From positions 21,028-85,027 of the forward strand of contig NZ_NKHF01000028.1 of assembly GCF_002744175.1 (NCBI RefSeq): a stretch of DNA of 64,000 nt, written 5' to 3'. Numbering within the stretch: the first letter of the stretch is position 1; every line of letters begins with the position of its first letter. Of the stretch, positions 18,305 through 25,614 are shown one piece after another. The stretch is from Pseudoalteromonas piscicida (GTDB lineage Bacteria > Pseudomonadota > Gammaproteobacteria > Enterobacterales > Alteromonadaceae). The position numbers and the translations under genes were made by a program. A model generated the notes under the pieces. That model worked only from the letters and a program-made list of their open reading frames with translations, searched no databases and was not told the origin of the DNA.

Positions 18305-19053
18305 TGAATACACCTGATCGCGTTGATTCTTATAAATATATCTCCGGTATGACGCGCCGCGAGTCGCTAAAATGGTTAGGCTTACTGGCGGCAGGCTCTG
18401 CGGTTAGCTTAACCGCAGGTTGCAGTAAAGTCATAGAGGGGAAAAACCCGTCTTCAGGCCACTGGCCAGATCTTGAAATCAAGCCCGTTACAGCAACAGG
18501 TTATGGTACAGATCCAAATATGATTATGCCACCAGAGTCCCCATGGCCACTTACCCTCAGCGAAGCCCAACTCACGTTAGTTGCCGTGCTTGCAGACTTT
18601 ATTGTGCCAAAAGAAGGAAATCATCCATCGGCTTCAGAAGTACAAGTACCAAGTGTGATCGACGAATGGGTCAGCGCACCGTATCATGGTCAGCAAAAAG
18701 ACAGAGTGACAATACTCCACGCGCTCGCTTGGATTGACGATGAGTCGACACTGCGCTTCAACAAGCCATTTTTGCAACTCAGTACTCCAAAACAGCGCGA
18801 GATAATGGATGATATTGCCTATTTTAATGCGCAAACACCTGAGCAATTTCAGCGTATTGGTAAAGCATTCTCACGTTTTAAGGACCTAGTATTAGGCGCA
18901 TACTTTTGCACCCCTGAAGGGTGTAAAGACATTGGCTATTTGGGCAATGTGCCCATTGCTGGTGAGTACCCAGGCCCAACTCAAGAGGCTAAAGCACACC
19001 TTGATGGCGTGCTGGCTGAGCTTGGTTTGAGCGAGTATGCATACCGTGACTAA
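18304..19053 (+). CDS. Tat-exported small subunit (gluconate 2-dehydrogenase subunit 3 family)
   Basis: Partner of the GMC oxidoreductase. The N-terminus reads MTRRESLKWLGLLAAGSAV, a twin-arginine signal, and continues to SLTAGC, a lipobox, so it is probably a Tat-exported lipoprotein. The mature part holds the family segments LTLSEAQLTLVAVLADFIVPKEG and DGVLAELGLSEYAYRD. Length is 249 residues. It starts on the last base of the GMC stop codon. It likely carries the cofactor-loaded large subunit across the inner membrane and holds the complex in the periplasm. It is followed by a strong intrinsic terminator. Confidence 0.87.
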   Translation: MNTPDRVDSYKYISGMTRRESLKWLGLLAAGSAVSLTAGCSKVIEGKNPSSGHWPDLEIKPVTATGYGTDPNMIMPPESPWPLTLSEAQLTLVAVLADFIVPKEGNHPSASEVQVPSVIDEWVSAPYHGQQKDRVTILHALAWIDDESTLRFNKPFLQLSTPKQREIMDDIAYFNAQTPEQFQRIGKAFSRFKDLVLGAYFCTPEGCKDIGYLGNVPIAGEYPGPTQEAKAHLDGVLAELGLSEYAYRD

Positions 19054-19088
19054 CCCTTGAGTCATTTTATGATGGCTAATCCCAAGCG

Positions 19089-19114
19089 AAGCAGAGTTAG
19101 ACTCTGCTTTTTTA
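19089..19114 (+). terminator. Intrinsic terminator after the small-subunit gene
   Basis: AAGCAGAGT (19089-19097), loop TAG, ACTCTGCTT (19101-19109) and a T run. It lies only 14 bp before the next gene's ATG, so the last gene is expressed by read-through or from an undetected start site. Confidence 0.8.
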
Positions 19115-19127
19115 GTTTTAGGAAGAA

Positions 19128-19985
19128 ATGATGTTTAGAAAAATCATATTGTTTAAACAAATAATGCTGTTACTTGCTTTTATTATGGCGCTGCCGCTGT
19201 ACGCGCAAGCATCGTATCAGTCGTTACCTATAAGCGTGCAGCTATGGTCGGTAAAAGATGAACTCGCTGCGGATTTCGACGGCACACTTCAAGCGCTTGC
19301 GAAAATGGGATTTGATGGTGTGGAATTTGCTGGTAACTTTGGCAACTATGCCGATAACCCAAGTAAACTAAAACAAAGGTTAGCCGAACTCGGCCTAATT
19401 GCGAGCAGCGCCCACATCGGCTTTGACGCATTAGCCGAAGACAAACTAGCAAACACCCTCCTCTTTTACAAAACCTTAGGTGTGTCGACGCTCTTTATTC
19501 CTTGGGATGAAAGAGCATGGGACAAAAACCAAGTACAAGCATTTGTAAAGCAGCTCAACCACGTGCACCAAATTGCCAAACGTTACGATATGAAGATCGG
19601 ATTTCATAATCATGAAAAAGAATTTAACGCGTACGCCAAGAGCACATTTTGGGATTATATCGCCACCAACACCCCTAACGATTTTCCGCTACAGCTCGAT
19701 GTCGGCTGGGTGAATTACGCCGGTAAATCACCCAGCGATTATGTTAAGCGATATGCTGGCAGAACCGTGTCGACACATATTAAAATACGCACTCATCAAG
19801 GAGATGACAAAAGCCCAATCATTGGCGAAAACCACTACCCGTGGAAAGCGCTCATCCAAACCATGCAGCAACACGGTGGCACGCAGTGGCTGGTCATCGA
19901 ACAAGAAGAATACCCAAGCGGCCTAACACCGCTAGAAAGCGTCGCCCGCTCAAAAGCGAATTTAGATAAGATACTGAGTGAGTAA
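19128..19985 (+). CDS. Exported xylose isomerase-like TIM-barrel protein
   Basis: Second sugar isomerase/epimerase of the cluster, this one with a signal peptide (hydrophobic core LLLAFIMALPLYAQA, cleavage after about residue 27) and therefore probably periplasmic. The barrel follows: SVQLWSVKDEL, FDGVEFAGNFG, IGFHNHEKEF, LQLDVGWVNYAG, STHIKIRTHQG and a final VIEQEEYPSG, with the usual acidic and His metal ligands. Length is 285 residues. Start is ATG 19128 or the adjacent ATG 19131, with AGGAAG upstream. It acts on the same substrate pool as the DUF1080 lipoprotein if the export prediction is right. The preceding terminator may lower its expression. Confidence 0.85.
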   Translation: MMFRKIILFKQIMLLLAFIMALPLYAQASYQSLPISVQLWSVKDELAADFDGTLQALAKMGFDGVEFAGNFGNYADNPSKLKQRLAELGLIASSAHIGFDALAEDKLANTLLFYKTLGVSTLFIPWDERAWDKNQVQAFVKQLNHVHQIAKRYDMKIGFHNHEKEFNAYAKSTFWDYIATNTPNDFPLQLDVGWVNYAGKSPSDYVKRYAGRTVSTHIKIRTHQGDDKSPIIGENHYPWKALIQTMQQHGGTQWLVIEQEEYPSGLTPLESVARSKANLDKILSE

Positions 19986-20409
19986 TGCCCAACTAAGGGG
20001 TAAATAATTAGCTTGGCTAGAACATGAAACGCAGTGACAAAAGCCAAGCTTACTTTGTCCTGCTTTAGTTACTTGTAAGTTGAAAGCAGCCGACTGAAAA
20101 TTTTCCCGCTTGATTGGCTGGTTAAGGCGAATCTACATAATCCCCTTGCAATTGACTGCTAAACTGATTTTTTACTTCTGATAAAGCCACAAAGATGGAA
20201 ATAGCGAGGGCGTCAATATTTTACCATTTAATAGCGCTACCAGGCCAGCCGGTGGTCGAACGCGCTAAACGCCCGACTACAAGCGTAGAGGATGTCTCGC
20301 ACTACTTATAAGCGCAGCGCGAGGGGTTAATATTCAGAGGTTTATCCTTACGTCTGTCCAGCTGCGATTCAAACTTGCTGGCCAACTGGTGTCGCCAGTA
20401 CGGTGAGAA
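19986..20409. other. Intergenic region with no recognised feature
   Basis: 424 bp between the isomerase gene and a convergent membrane-protein gene. I see no ORF with plausible coding sense, no clear terminator and no tRNA. Confidence 0.6.
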
Positions 20410-21426
20410 TTATTTTATAGGTAAATCATAAGAACATCGCCGCGATGAACCAGCGAACACAGCTGAAATAAAGTGCTCGGCATTATCTACCCCGACGAAT
20501 ATATTTTTAACATTCCCCACAGGTTCAATCAGTTCAATTTCAACATTTGGAAAGCCTGAGTAGTTATAGCGCTTGATAGACTTAGCACGCTTTACAAACT
20601 CCATGTTCTTCTGAATTTTTGCTATGTTGCTTAACGGTATAACCAATGGCTGATAAAGGCCATAGCGAATAAACAAATGATTTCCCACCAAAGAAATAGG
20701 CCGTTTTGCAACAGCGCGGTACTCCGCAAAGAAAAACACTAAACTAAATGCCGTCAGCAGAGTGGTGATATTTGCTGCGAATGGAGACCAGATAAAATGC
20801 AAAAGTAGATGCATAATTGGCATTTCAAACGCTATTAATAAAATAAAGCCAAGCAGATTGCTTTGTGCACCATCTTTATTATGGTAAGTAAAGTGCTGCT
20901 CGCCACTAAAACTTTCTTGCTGCACTCGCTTAGAGAAAAGCGCATAGGTCCACATACGCGTTTCAAAACTCAGTAGCTTTGCAACAGGGCCATCACCCAC
21001 ATATTCTTTAATTGGCTTCTCAATGGCATGGTCGGGATCTTCACTCTTGCCAATGGCGGCTTTGATCGCAAGATACACGGTTGAAATTGCGACCAGTTCA
21101 AAAGATAGAATAACAACCAAGACCACATAACGTCCGCTCTCAAGATAATGCCAAACCAGTTTGCTTTGCTCGGGAATAATGTAACTACCAATGAGCACCG
21201 CAAGGCACACTAAAACAATCGACTTCAACAAGGCTTCTTTTCTATCTTCAACACAGAAAAAGCAGACTATTGGCAAGACTATTAACGCATCTAACAGAAA
21301 CAGCCATTCAAAATTTGCACTGCCGTAATCATTAAGCTTACCGTTTGATTGGTAATAGAACCCCCACCATAACGAAATACAAACAAGAAATGTTAGGGGA
21401 AGTTTTGACTTAATGGAACGATTCAC
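20410..21426 (-). CDS. Hypothetical multi-pass membrane protein
   Basis: I do not recognise the family. The 338 residues include roughly six hydrophobic segments: about 9-25, 41-58, 70-88, 101-124, 201-222 and 228-246. There is a charged stretch between the fourth and fifth, and a soluble C-terminal part of about 90 residues (HLFIRYGLYQPLVIPLSNIA, NVEIELIEPVG) that resembles a small beta-rich domain facing one side of the membrane. Start ATG 21426 has an AGGAGG-like site (GGAGGTATC) just upstream. Neighbours give no functional clue. Confidence 0.75.
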   Translation of the reverse strand: MNRSIKSKLPLTFLVCISLWWGFYYQSNGKLNDYGSANFEWLFLLDALIVLPIVCFFCVEDRKEALLKSIVLVCLAVLIGSYIIPEQSKLVWHYLESGRYVVLVVILSFELVAISTVYLAIKAAIGKSEDPDHAIEKPIKEYVGDGPVAKLLSFETRMWTYALFSKRVQQESFSGEQHFTYHNKDGAQSNLLGFILLIAFEMPIMHLLLHFIWSPFAANITTLLTAFSLVFFFAEYRAVAKRPISLVGNHLFIRYGLYQPLVIPLSNIAKIQKNMEFVKRAKSIKRYNYSGFPNVEIELIEPVGNVKNIFVGVDNAEHFISAVFAGSSRRCSYDLPIK

Positions 21427-21452
21427 TGATACCTCCTTATCTTATAAGCGTG

Positions 21453-21590
21453 TTACTTAGCGACTCTATTTAACTGCAGTAAATCCCACTTGTTACCATA
21501 GAGGTCTTGAAACACCACCACTGTACCATATTCTTCAGCTCGTGGTTCTTCGTTAAATACAACTCCCTTTGCCCTCATTGATTCGTAGTC
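21453..21590 (-). pseudogene. C-terminal remnant of a VOC (glyoxalase/bleomycin resistance) gene
   Basis: Only the last 45 or so codons survive: DYESMRAKGVVFNEEPRAEE then YGTVVVFQDLYGNKWDLLQL, the closing strand pair of a VOC domain with its conserved metal-ligand Glu region replaced or lost upstream. The frame stays open to 21677, but the added N-terminal residues come from a REP-like palindrome starting at 21592 and show no VOC similarity, so the 5' part is missing. Confidence 0.65.
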
Positions 21591-21591
21591 A

Positions 21592-21622
21592 CGCCATAAA
21601 GATCGCGGCGTAAAGCCGCTCC
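21592..21622. repeat. REP-like palindrome, copy 1
   Basis: Exact 31-bp match to copy 2; the core GCGGCGTAAAGCCGC is nearly palindromic. It marks the exact point where VOC similarity stops. Similarity continues past the 31 bp as CACTCAAGCC-AAGCC. Confidence 0.7.
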
Positions 21623-21796
21623 TACACTCAAGCCTAAGCCGAGAGCTAATCGCTGACACCCAACTCAAATTTGGCACTGCATTACTAGCATTATGCGGAC
21701 AATAACAGGAAGTCTCGATAGCTGTTCGATACTACGCTTCGTTAGGCTAGCGCTTGAAGTAAAATGCGCTCGTACCTGTAACTAAAGCCTATTTTT

Positions 21797-21827
21797 CGCC
21801 ATAAAGATCGCGGCGTAAAGCCGCTCC
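21797..21827. repeat. REP-like palindrome, copy 2
   Basis: Second exact copy, same orientation, 205 bp from copy 1, followed by an expanded CAAGCC array. Confidence 0.7.
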
Positions 21828-21831
21828 CACT

Positions 21832-21861
21832 CAAGCCCAAGCCCAAGCCCAAGCCCAAGCC
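21832..21861. repeat. Hexanucleotide tandem repeat (CAAGCC)5
   Basis: Five perfect CAAGCC units. The equivalent spot beside copy 1 of the REP-like repeat has only CAAGCC-TAAGCC, so the array has expanded by slippage. Confidence 0.85.
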
Positions 21862-22041
21862 GCGCCAGATTGACATTTACAAAACCAAAAGCCAGAAAAA
21901 CAGATACTTGGGGCTAATTTATATCTGGCTTCAAAATGTAAATTACGTTCCCAAATATTGGCCGAAAAACTTAACTTCTCGGCGGGCAAACCATTTCCCA
22001 CAGCACTATTTACCCTGTGGTTTAGAAGGCATATCTAGGCG

Positions 22042-23190
22042 CTAAATACTTTCCTCATAATCCAACACTTTCGCGTCATTGGCTTTGTTAAGCAGGCCTC
22101 GGCTTTGTGATAGGAAGTGCTTCGCGCTTTCTGAGAAATAATGTTTGGCTTGTGAGAAAGATTGCATTAGACCTTCTTTATCGCCTTGTTGTAGCTTGGT
22201 CAATGTCTGCTCAAAGGTATCTTGATAGCTTGCCAATAACCCTTCTACATCATTAAATTGCGCGAGCATAATGTCTGAGTAAAGCTCTGGCGATTGTGCA
22301 AATAGCCGCCCAACCATCATTAACTCTAATTGGTAGATAGGCGATGAGCAGCTTCTTAGCTCTTTTAATGAATGGCATTGCTTAGATAAAAACTGGCCGT
22401 ATACAAAGGTGGTTAAGTGGCGCATTACTTGAATGATCTGCATGGATTGGTCGTGTTTTTTGGCATCCATTGGCACCAATTGGCTGCCCCAAATCTTAAG
22501 TTGTTTAATTAACCCCTCACACTGTTTTGGCATCCGCCCTTCACATACCACTATGGTCTGCTTTACCCAGTGCGAAATATCAGGGCCAAACATAGGGTGC
22601 AAGCCAATCACAGGACCTTGATGCTTGTTCATCAGCACTTTAAGGGGAGCTTGTTTCACCGAGGTGATATCTGCAAGAATACAGTCATCAGGTAGCGCAG
22701 GTAGCTCATTGACGACTTGCTCTAGTGCGTTAATTGGCACGCTTACCAGCACGAGTTTTGCGTCAACCATTAGCTCTGCAGCTTCTGCTTGATTGTCTTT
22801 GTCTAGTATTCGTACCTCATATCCAGAGCGCCGGAATTGTTTAGCGAATAGCTTCCCCATTGCACCTTGGCCTCCAACGATAACGATAGGTGACATTTTG
22901 GGTGCTGCACAAGCCAGTTCGCTTTGCTGGTTTTCGTAGGCTTCTCGCATCATTCTGCGCAGAATATCTTCAACAAGATCCGGATTCACCCCATTTGCTT
23001 CGGCTTCCACACGGCGCGCTTTAATAAGCTCGGCTTCACGCTTAGGCACATGCAGTGGTGCTCCCTTCTGTTGTTTTATTTTACCGACTTGCTCAGTCAG
23101 TGCCTTTCGCTTTGCAAGCAATGCGACAAGCTCGCTATCGCAGTCATCTATTGCAACGCGTATCGCTGCTAAATCGTTGGCCCCATTCAT
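22042..23190 (-). CDS. tyrA: Bifunctional chorismate mutase/prephenate dehydrogenase (T-protein)
   Basis: Makes prephenate from chorismate and oxidises it to 4-hydroxyphenylpyruvate with NAD+ for Tyr synthesis. An AroQ mutase at residues about 1-90 (AIDDCDSELVALLAKRKALT, VPKREAELI) is followed by a dehydrogenase whose NAD loop is VIVGGQGAMGKLFAKQF (about 103-119) and which contains GLHPMFGPD with the catalytic His region. Length is 382 residues, as in E. coli TyrA. The chosen ATG aligns with the E. coli start, but no Shine-Dalgarno is visible before it. Two TyrR-like boxes occupy that position instead. It faces pheA as in enterobacteria, but about 18.5 kb away. Confidence 0.96.
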   Translation of the reverse strand: MNGANDLAAIRVAIDDCDSELVALLAKRKALTEQVGKIKQQKGAPLHVPKREAELIKARRVEAEANGVNPDLVEDILRRMMREAYENQQSELACAAPKMSPIVIVGGQGAMGKLFAKQFRRSGYEVRILDKDNQAEAAELMVDAKLVLVSVPINALEQVVNELPALPDDCILADITSVKQAPLKVLMNKHQGPVIGLHPMFGPDISHWVKQTIVVCEGRMPKQCEGLIKQLKIWGSQLVPMDAKKHDQSMQIIQVMRHLTTFVYGQFLSKQCHSLKELRSCSSPIYQLELMMVGRLFAQSPELYSDIMLAQFNDVEGLLASYQDTFEQTLTKLQQGDKEGLMQSFSQAKHYFSESAKHFLSQSRGLLNKANDAKVLDYEESI

Positions 23191-23192
23191 GA

Positions 23193-23230
23193 TGTAAACT
23201 TATATATACAGTAGTAAATTAAATAGTACA
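23193..23230 (-). promoter_or_regulatory. Tandem TyrR-type boxes before tyrA
   Basis: On the minus strand: TGTACT-ATTTAA-TTTACT, two bases, then TGTATA-TATAAG-TTTACA, ending 3 bases (23190-23192 edge) before the ATG. TyrR recognises TGTAAA-N6-TTTACA with an invariant G and C 15 positions apart. Both boxes keep these, the one nearer the gene being the stronger (one mismatch). Centres are 20 bp apart, the in-phase tandem layout seen at TyrR-repressed promoters. Confidence 0.72.
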
Positions 23231-23347
23231 CCGAGTCTAACAAGAAGTACGCCGCATTAAAAGTAAGCAACCATGAAAATATCATGACAAAAGGCTTGAT
23301 ATGAAAGTGAGTATTCACAGAATGTGAAATAATGAGGGGATAAAACC

Positions 23348-23376
23348 AAAACAGGCCGCATAAAGCGGCCTGTTTT
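23348..23376 (-). terminator. Intrinsic terminator of the rpsP-rimM-trmD-rplS operon
   Basis: A perfect 12-bp stem, AAAACAGGCCGC (23348-23359) with GCGGCCTGTTTT (23365-23376), and a 5-nt loop. Arms are symmetric, so it also ends in T on the minus strand. It separates rplS from tyrA. Confidence 0.9.
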
Positions 23377-23401
23377 ATCTGCATTTGATAAATGCGACGT
23401 A

Positions 23402-23773
23402 TTAGTTAAGTTTCTCTTTAATACGTGCAGATTTACCAGAACGCTCACGTAGGTAGTAAAGCTTAGCGCGACGAACCGCACCACGACGCTTAACTGCTAC
23501 GCTGCTGATAAGAGGGCTGTGCGTTTGGAATACACGCTCAACACCTTCACCGCTTGAAATCTTACGAACAGTGAAAGATGAGTGTAGACCACGGTTACGC
23601 TTAGCGATTACAACACCTTCAAAGGCCTGTAGACGCTCTTTGTTACCTTCTTTTACGCGTACCTGTACAACAACTGTGTCACCAGCGCCGAACGCAGGTA
23701 CGTCTTGCTTAAGCTGTTCAGCTTCAAGCTCTTTAATAATATTTTGGTTTACTTTTGCCATTTTATTTCTCAC
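23402..23773 (-). CDS. rplS: 50S ribosomal protein L19
   Basis: Ribosomal protein at the 30S-50S interface. It has 123 residues with family segments [36 protein letters not shown] and [13 protein letters not shown]. Last gene of the operon, 21 bases after trmD, and followed by the strong terminator. Confidence 0.98.
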   Translation of the reverse strand: MRNKMAKVNQNIIKELEAEQLKQDVPAFGAGDTVVVQVRVKEGNKERLQAFEGVVIAKRNRGLHSSFTVRKISSGEGVERVFQTHSPLISSVAVKRRGAVRRAKLYYLRERSGKSARIKEKLN

Positions 23774-23794
23774 ATTCCTAGGTGTAACTGTCTT

Positions 23795-24562
23795 CTAGCC
23801 ACAAGCTTGGTCATTCTCTTGCTGAAACTCAGCAAGTAATGCCGCCTGCTCCTCAGTCAGAGCTAGGTTACGCAACAAGTCAGGACGACGCTGCCAAGTT
23901 CTACCCAAAGACTGCTTTAAGCGCCATTTGGCTATCTCTTGGTGGTTTCCGCTGAGTAATACAGCAGGCACCTGTTTATCATCCAATGTTTCCGGCCGAG
24001 TATAATGAGGACAATCCAACAAGCCATCCGAAAATGAATCTTGTTCAGCTGATTGATTGTGACCTAACACACCAGGCACTAATCGCGCGACTGCATCGAT
24101 TAATGTCATGGCAGGTAACTCACCACCACTCAGTATAAAATCGCCAATGGACCATTCTTCGTCTACATAAGACTCGATGATCCGCTCATCAATACCTTCA
24201 TAACGACCCGCAACTAATATCAACTTTTCAGAGTGCGCCAATTCCGCCGCACCTTGTTGATCTAGTTTTCGCCCTTGAGGGGACATATAAATTACTTTAG
24301 CACCATCACCTGCTGCCGCTTTGGCATCAAGAATGGCTTTTTTGAGAGGCTCAACCATCATCAGCATTCCGGGACCTCCGCCGTAAGGACGGTCATCCAC
24401 GGTTCTATGCTTATCGGTTGCATAGTCTCTCGGGTTCCAGCAATTAAACTCAATCAAGCCGTTTTTCACAGCTCGACCCGTTACGCCTTGCTGAGTTATC
24501 GCATCAAACATCTCAGGAAAGAGCGAAACCACTCCTACCCATAGCTTTTGCTGATCACTCAT
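23795..24562 (-). CDS. trmD: tRNA (guanine-37-N1)-methyltransferase
   Basis: SAM-dependent methylation of G37 in tRNAs, preventing frameshifts. Knotted SPOUT fold. Start [15 protein letters not shown]; conserved [40 protein letters not shown] and [17 protein letters not shown], which forms the SAM-binding knot. The ATG at 24562 overlaps the rimM stop by one base, gives 255 residues and matches the family start; an upstream in-frame start inside rimM is unlikely. Confidence 0.98.
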   Translation of the reverse strand: MSDQQKLWVGVVSLFPEMFDAITQQGVTGRAVKNGLIEFNCWNPRDYATDKHRTVDDRPYGGGPGMLMMVEPLKKAILDAKAAAGDGAKVIYMSPQGRKLDQQGAAELAHSEKLILVAGRYEGIDERIIESYVDEEWSIGDFILSGGELPAMTLIDAVARLVPGVLGHNQSAEQDSFSDGLLDCPHYTRPETLDDKQVPAVLLSGNHQEIAKWRLKQSLGRTWQRRPDLLRNLALTEEQAALLAEFQQENDQACG

Positions 24563-25095
24563 TAAAACGCTGGATCCCAATCTACCGTAACTTTTCTCTC
24601 TTCATGGTTAACGTCCAAAATAACAGAATCTGTTAAAAATGGGATTAACCTTTCAGATTGTCCAAATGCATCTTTTTTGTTTGCTTTCACAACCAAAACA
24701 TCATTTGAACCTGTCTCCATCAAGTCATCGACTACGCCTAAGTCATAACCTTTATCAGTTACAACCGACATGCCGATAAGATCTCGCCAATAAAACTCCC
24801 CTTCAGGTAATTCAGGAAGCTGCTCAGCATAAACAGCGATTTCTGCATTGGTATACGCCATTGCTTCGTCTCTGTCGTTTACTTGCGCAAATTTAGCGAT
24901 ATATCCCTTGTTGTGACGACGCCAGTCGCTCACTTCAAGGTTTTGCCATTTACCTTGTTGCCCTATCAACCATGGGCTGAAATCGAAGATCCCTTGGGGA
25001 TCGTCAGTAAATGAATGCACCTTAAGCCAACCCTTGATGCCATAAGGAGCACCAAGCTTACCAACAACGATTGTCGAGGTTTTACTTTGACTCAT
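24562..25095 (-). CDS. rimM: 16S rRNA processing protein RimM
   Basis: Assembly factor for the 30S head that binds S19. Residues 8-20 read [13 protein letters not shown], the family opening; the PRC-barrel part has [19 protein letters not shown] and [12 protein letters not shown], ending in VDWDPAF. 177 residues. It starts 17 bases after rpsP and overlaps the trmD start by one base. Confidence 0.98.
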   Translation of the reverse strand: MSQSKTSTIVVGKLGAPYGIKGWLKVHSFTDDPQGIFDFSPWLIGQQGKWQNLEVSDWRRHNKGYIAKFAQVNDRDEAMAYTNAEIAVYAEQLPELPEGEFYWRDLIGMSVVTDKGYDLGVVDDLMETGSNDVLVVKANKKDAFGQSERLIPFLTDSVILDVNHEERKVTVDWDPAF

Positions 25096-25112
25096 GGTTA
25101 CACTTACGCCTA

Positions 25113-25361
25113 TTAAGCCGCTTTACGAGCGTCTTTAACTAGCTTCGCAACGCGATCTGAAAGAGATGCGCCTTGACCTACCCAGTGATCAACACGAGAT
25201 AAATCTAAACGTACTTTTTCTTCCTGACCTGCTGCGATCGGGTTAAAGAAACCTACTTTCTCGATGAAACGACCGTCACGCGAGAAACGGCTATCCGCAA
25301 CCACGATTTGATAGAATGGACGCTTTTTAGCGCCGCCACGTTGCAAACGAATAGTTACCAT
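25113..25361 (-). CDS. rpsP: 30S ribosomal protein S16
   Basis: Small-subunit ribosomal protein, 82 residues: [39 protein letters not shown] and [15 protein letters not shown] segments. First gene of the operon; GAGGACGGT precedes the ATG. A 6-bp hairpin (25406-25422) lies in the leader. In enterobacteria ffh is the upstream neighbour; here a tannase gene intervenes on the other strand. Confidence 0.98.
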   Translation of the reverse strand: MVTIRLQRGGAKKRPFYQIVVADSRFSRDGRFIEKVGFFNPIAAGQEEKVRLDLSRVDHWVGQGASLSDRVAKLVKDARKAA

Positions 25362-25429
25362 ACCGTCCTCTACATAGATTGACTGTTTTCATTAATAAGT
25401 TTGTACTTCCCACTACGGGAAGCTCGGGC

Positions 25430-25457
25430 ATTTTACGCATTTTCACGCGCAATGCAA
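25430..25457 (-). promoter_or_regulatory. Probable rpsP operon promoter
   Basis: Minus strand: TTGCAT (25452-25457), 16-bp spacer, TAAAAT (25430-25435), then the GC-rich discriminator GCCCGAGC, typical of stringently controlled ribosomal promoters. The leader of about 60 nt contains CTTCCC-GTAGT-GGGAAG (25406-25422), a hairpin. Confidence 0.6.
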
Positions 25458-25614
25458 GTAAATTCCAAAGTCAGCAGTTTATTTGCTCTTACTGCAAAAC
25501 CAAAAGTAAAGTTTTCCCCCGCCAAAACGTCCCAATAAAGGTACAAATGAACGTTTTTTAGTTGTACGTAAAAATCAAAAATGTTTGTTCTTTCATTTAA
25601 TAAGGAAAGCCCCA

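Larger units (their letters stand above)
21678..22041. other. Gene-free repeat-rich interval
   Basis: 364 bp holding REP-like copy 2 and the CAAGCC array. A long-loop inverted repeat, AAGCCAGA/TCTGGCTT, spans 21889-21931, and a short hairpin, CCACAG/CTGTGG, lies near 21996-22019, just past the tyrA stop. No T run makes the latter a convincing tyrA terminator. No coding sequence recognised. Confidence 0.55.

Noticed and set aside
21889..21931. AAGCCAGA/TCTGGCTT inverted repeat resembling the pheA terminator
   Set aside because: The 27-nt loop and absence of a T run make it unlikely to terminate transcription.
23187..23384. Tyr-rich mini-ORF ending at the tyrA start (VYYLIYYCIYKF), resembling an attenuator leader
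   Set aside because: Its Tyr codons come from the TA-rich TyrR boxes; there is no terminator or antiterminator between it and tyrA, and it overlaps the rplS terminator.
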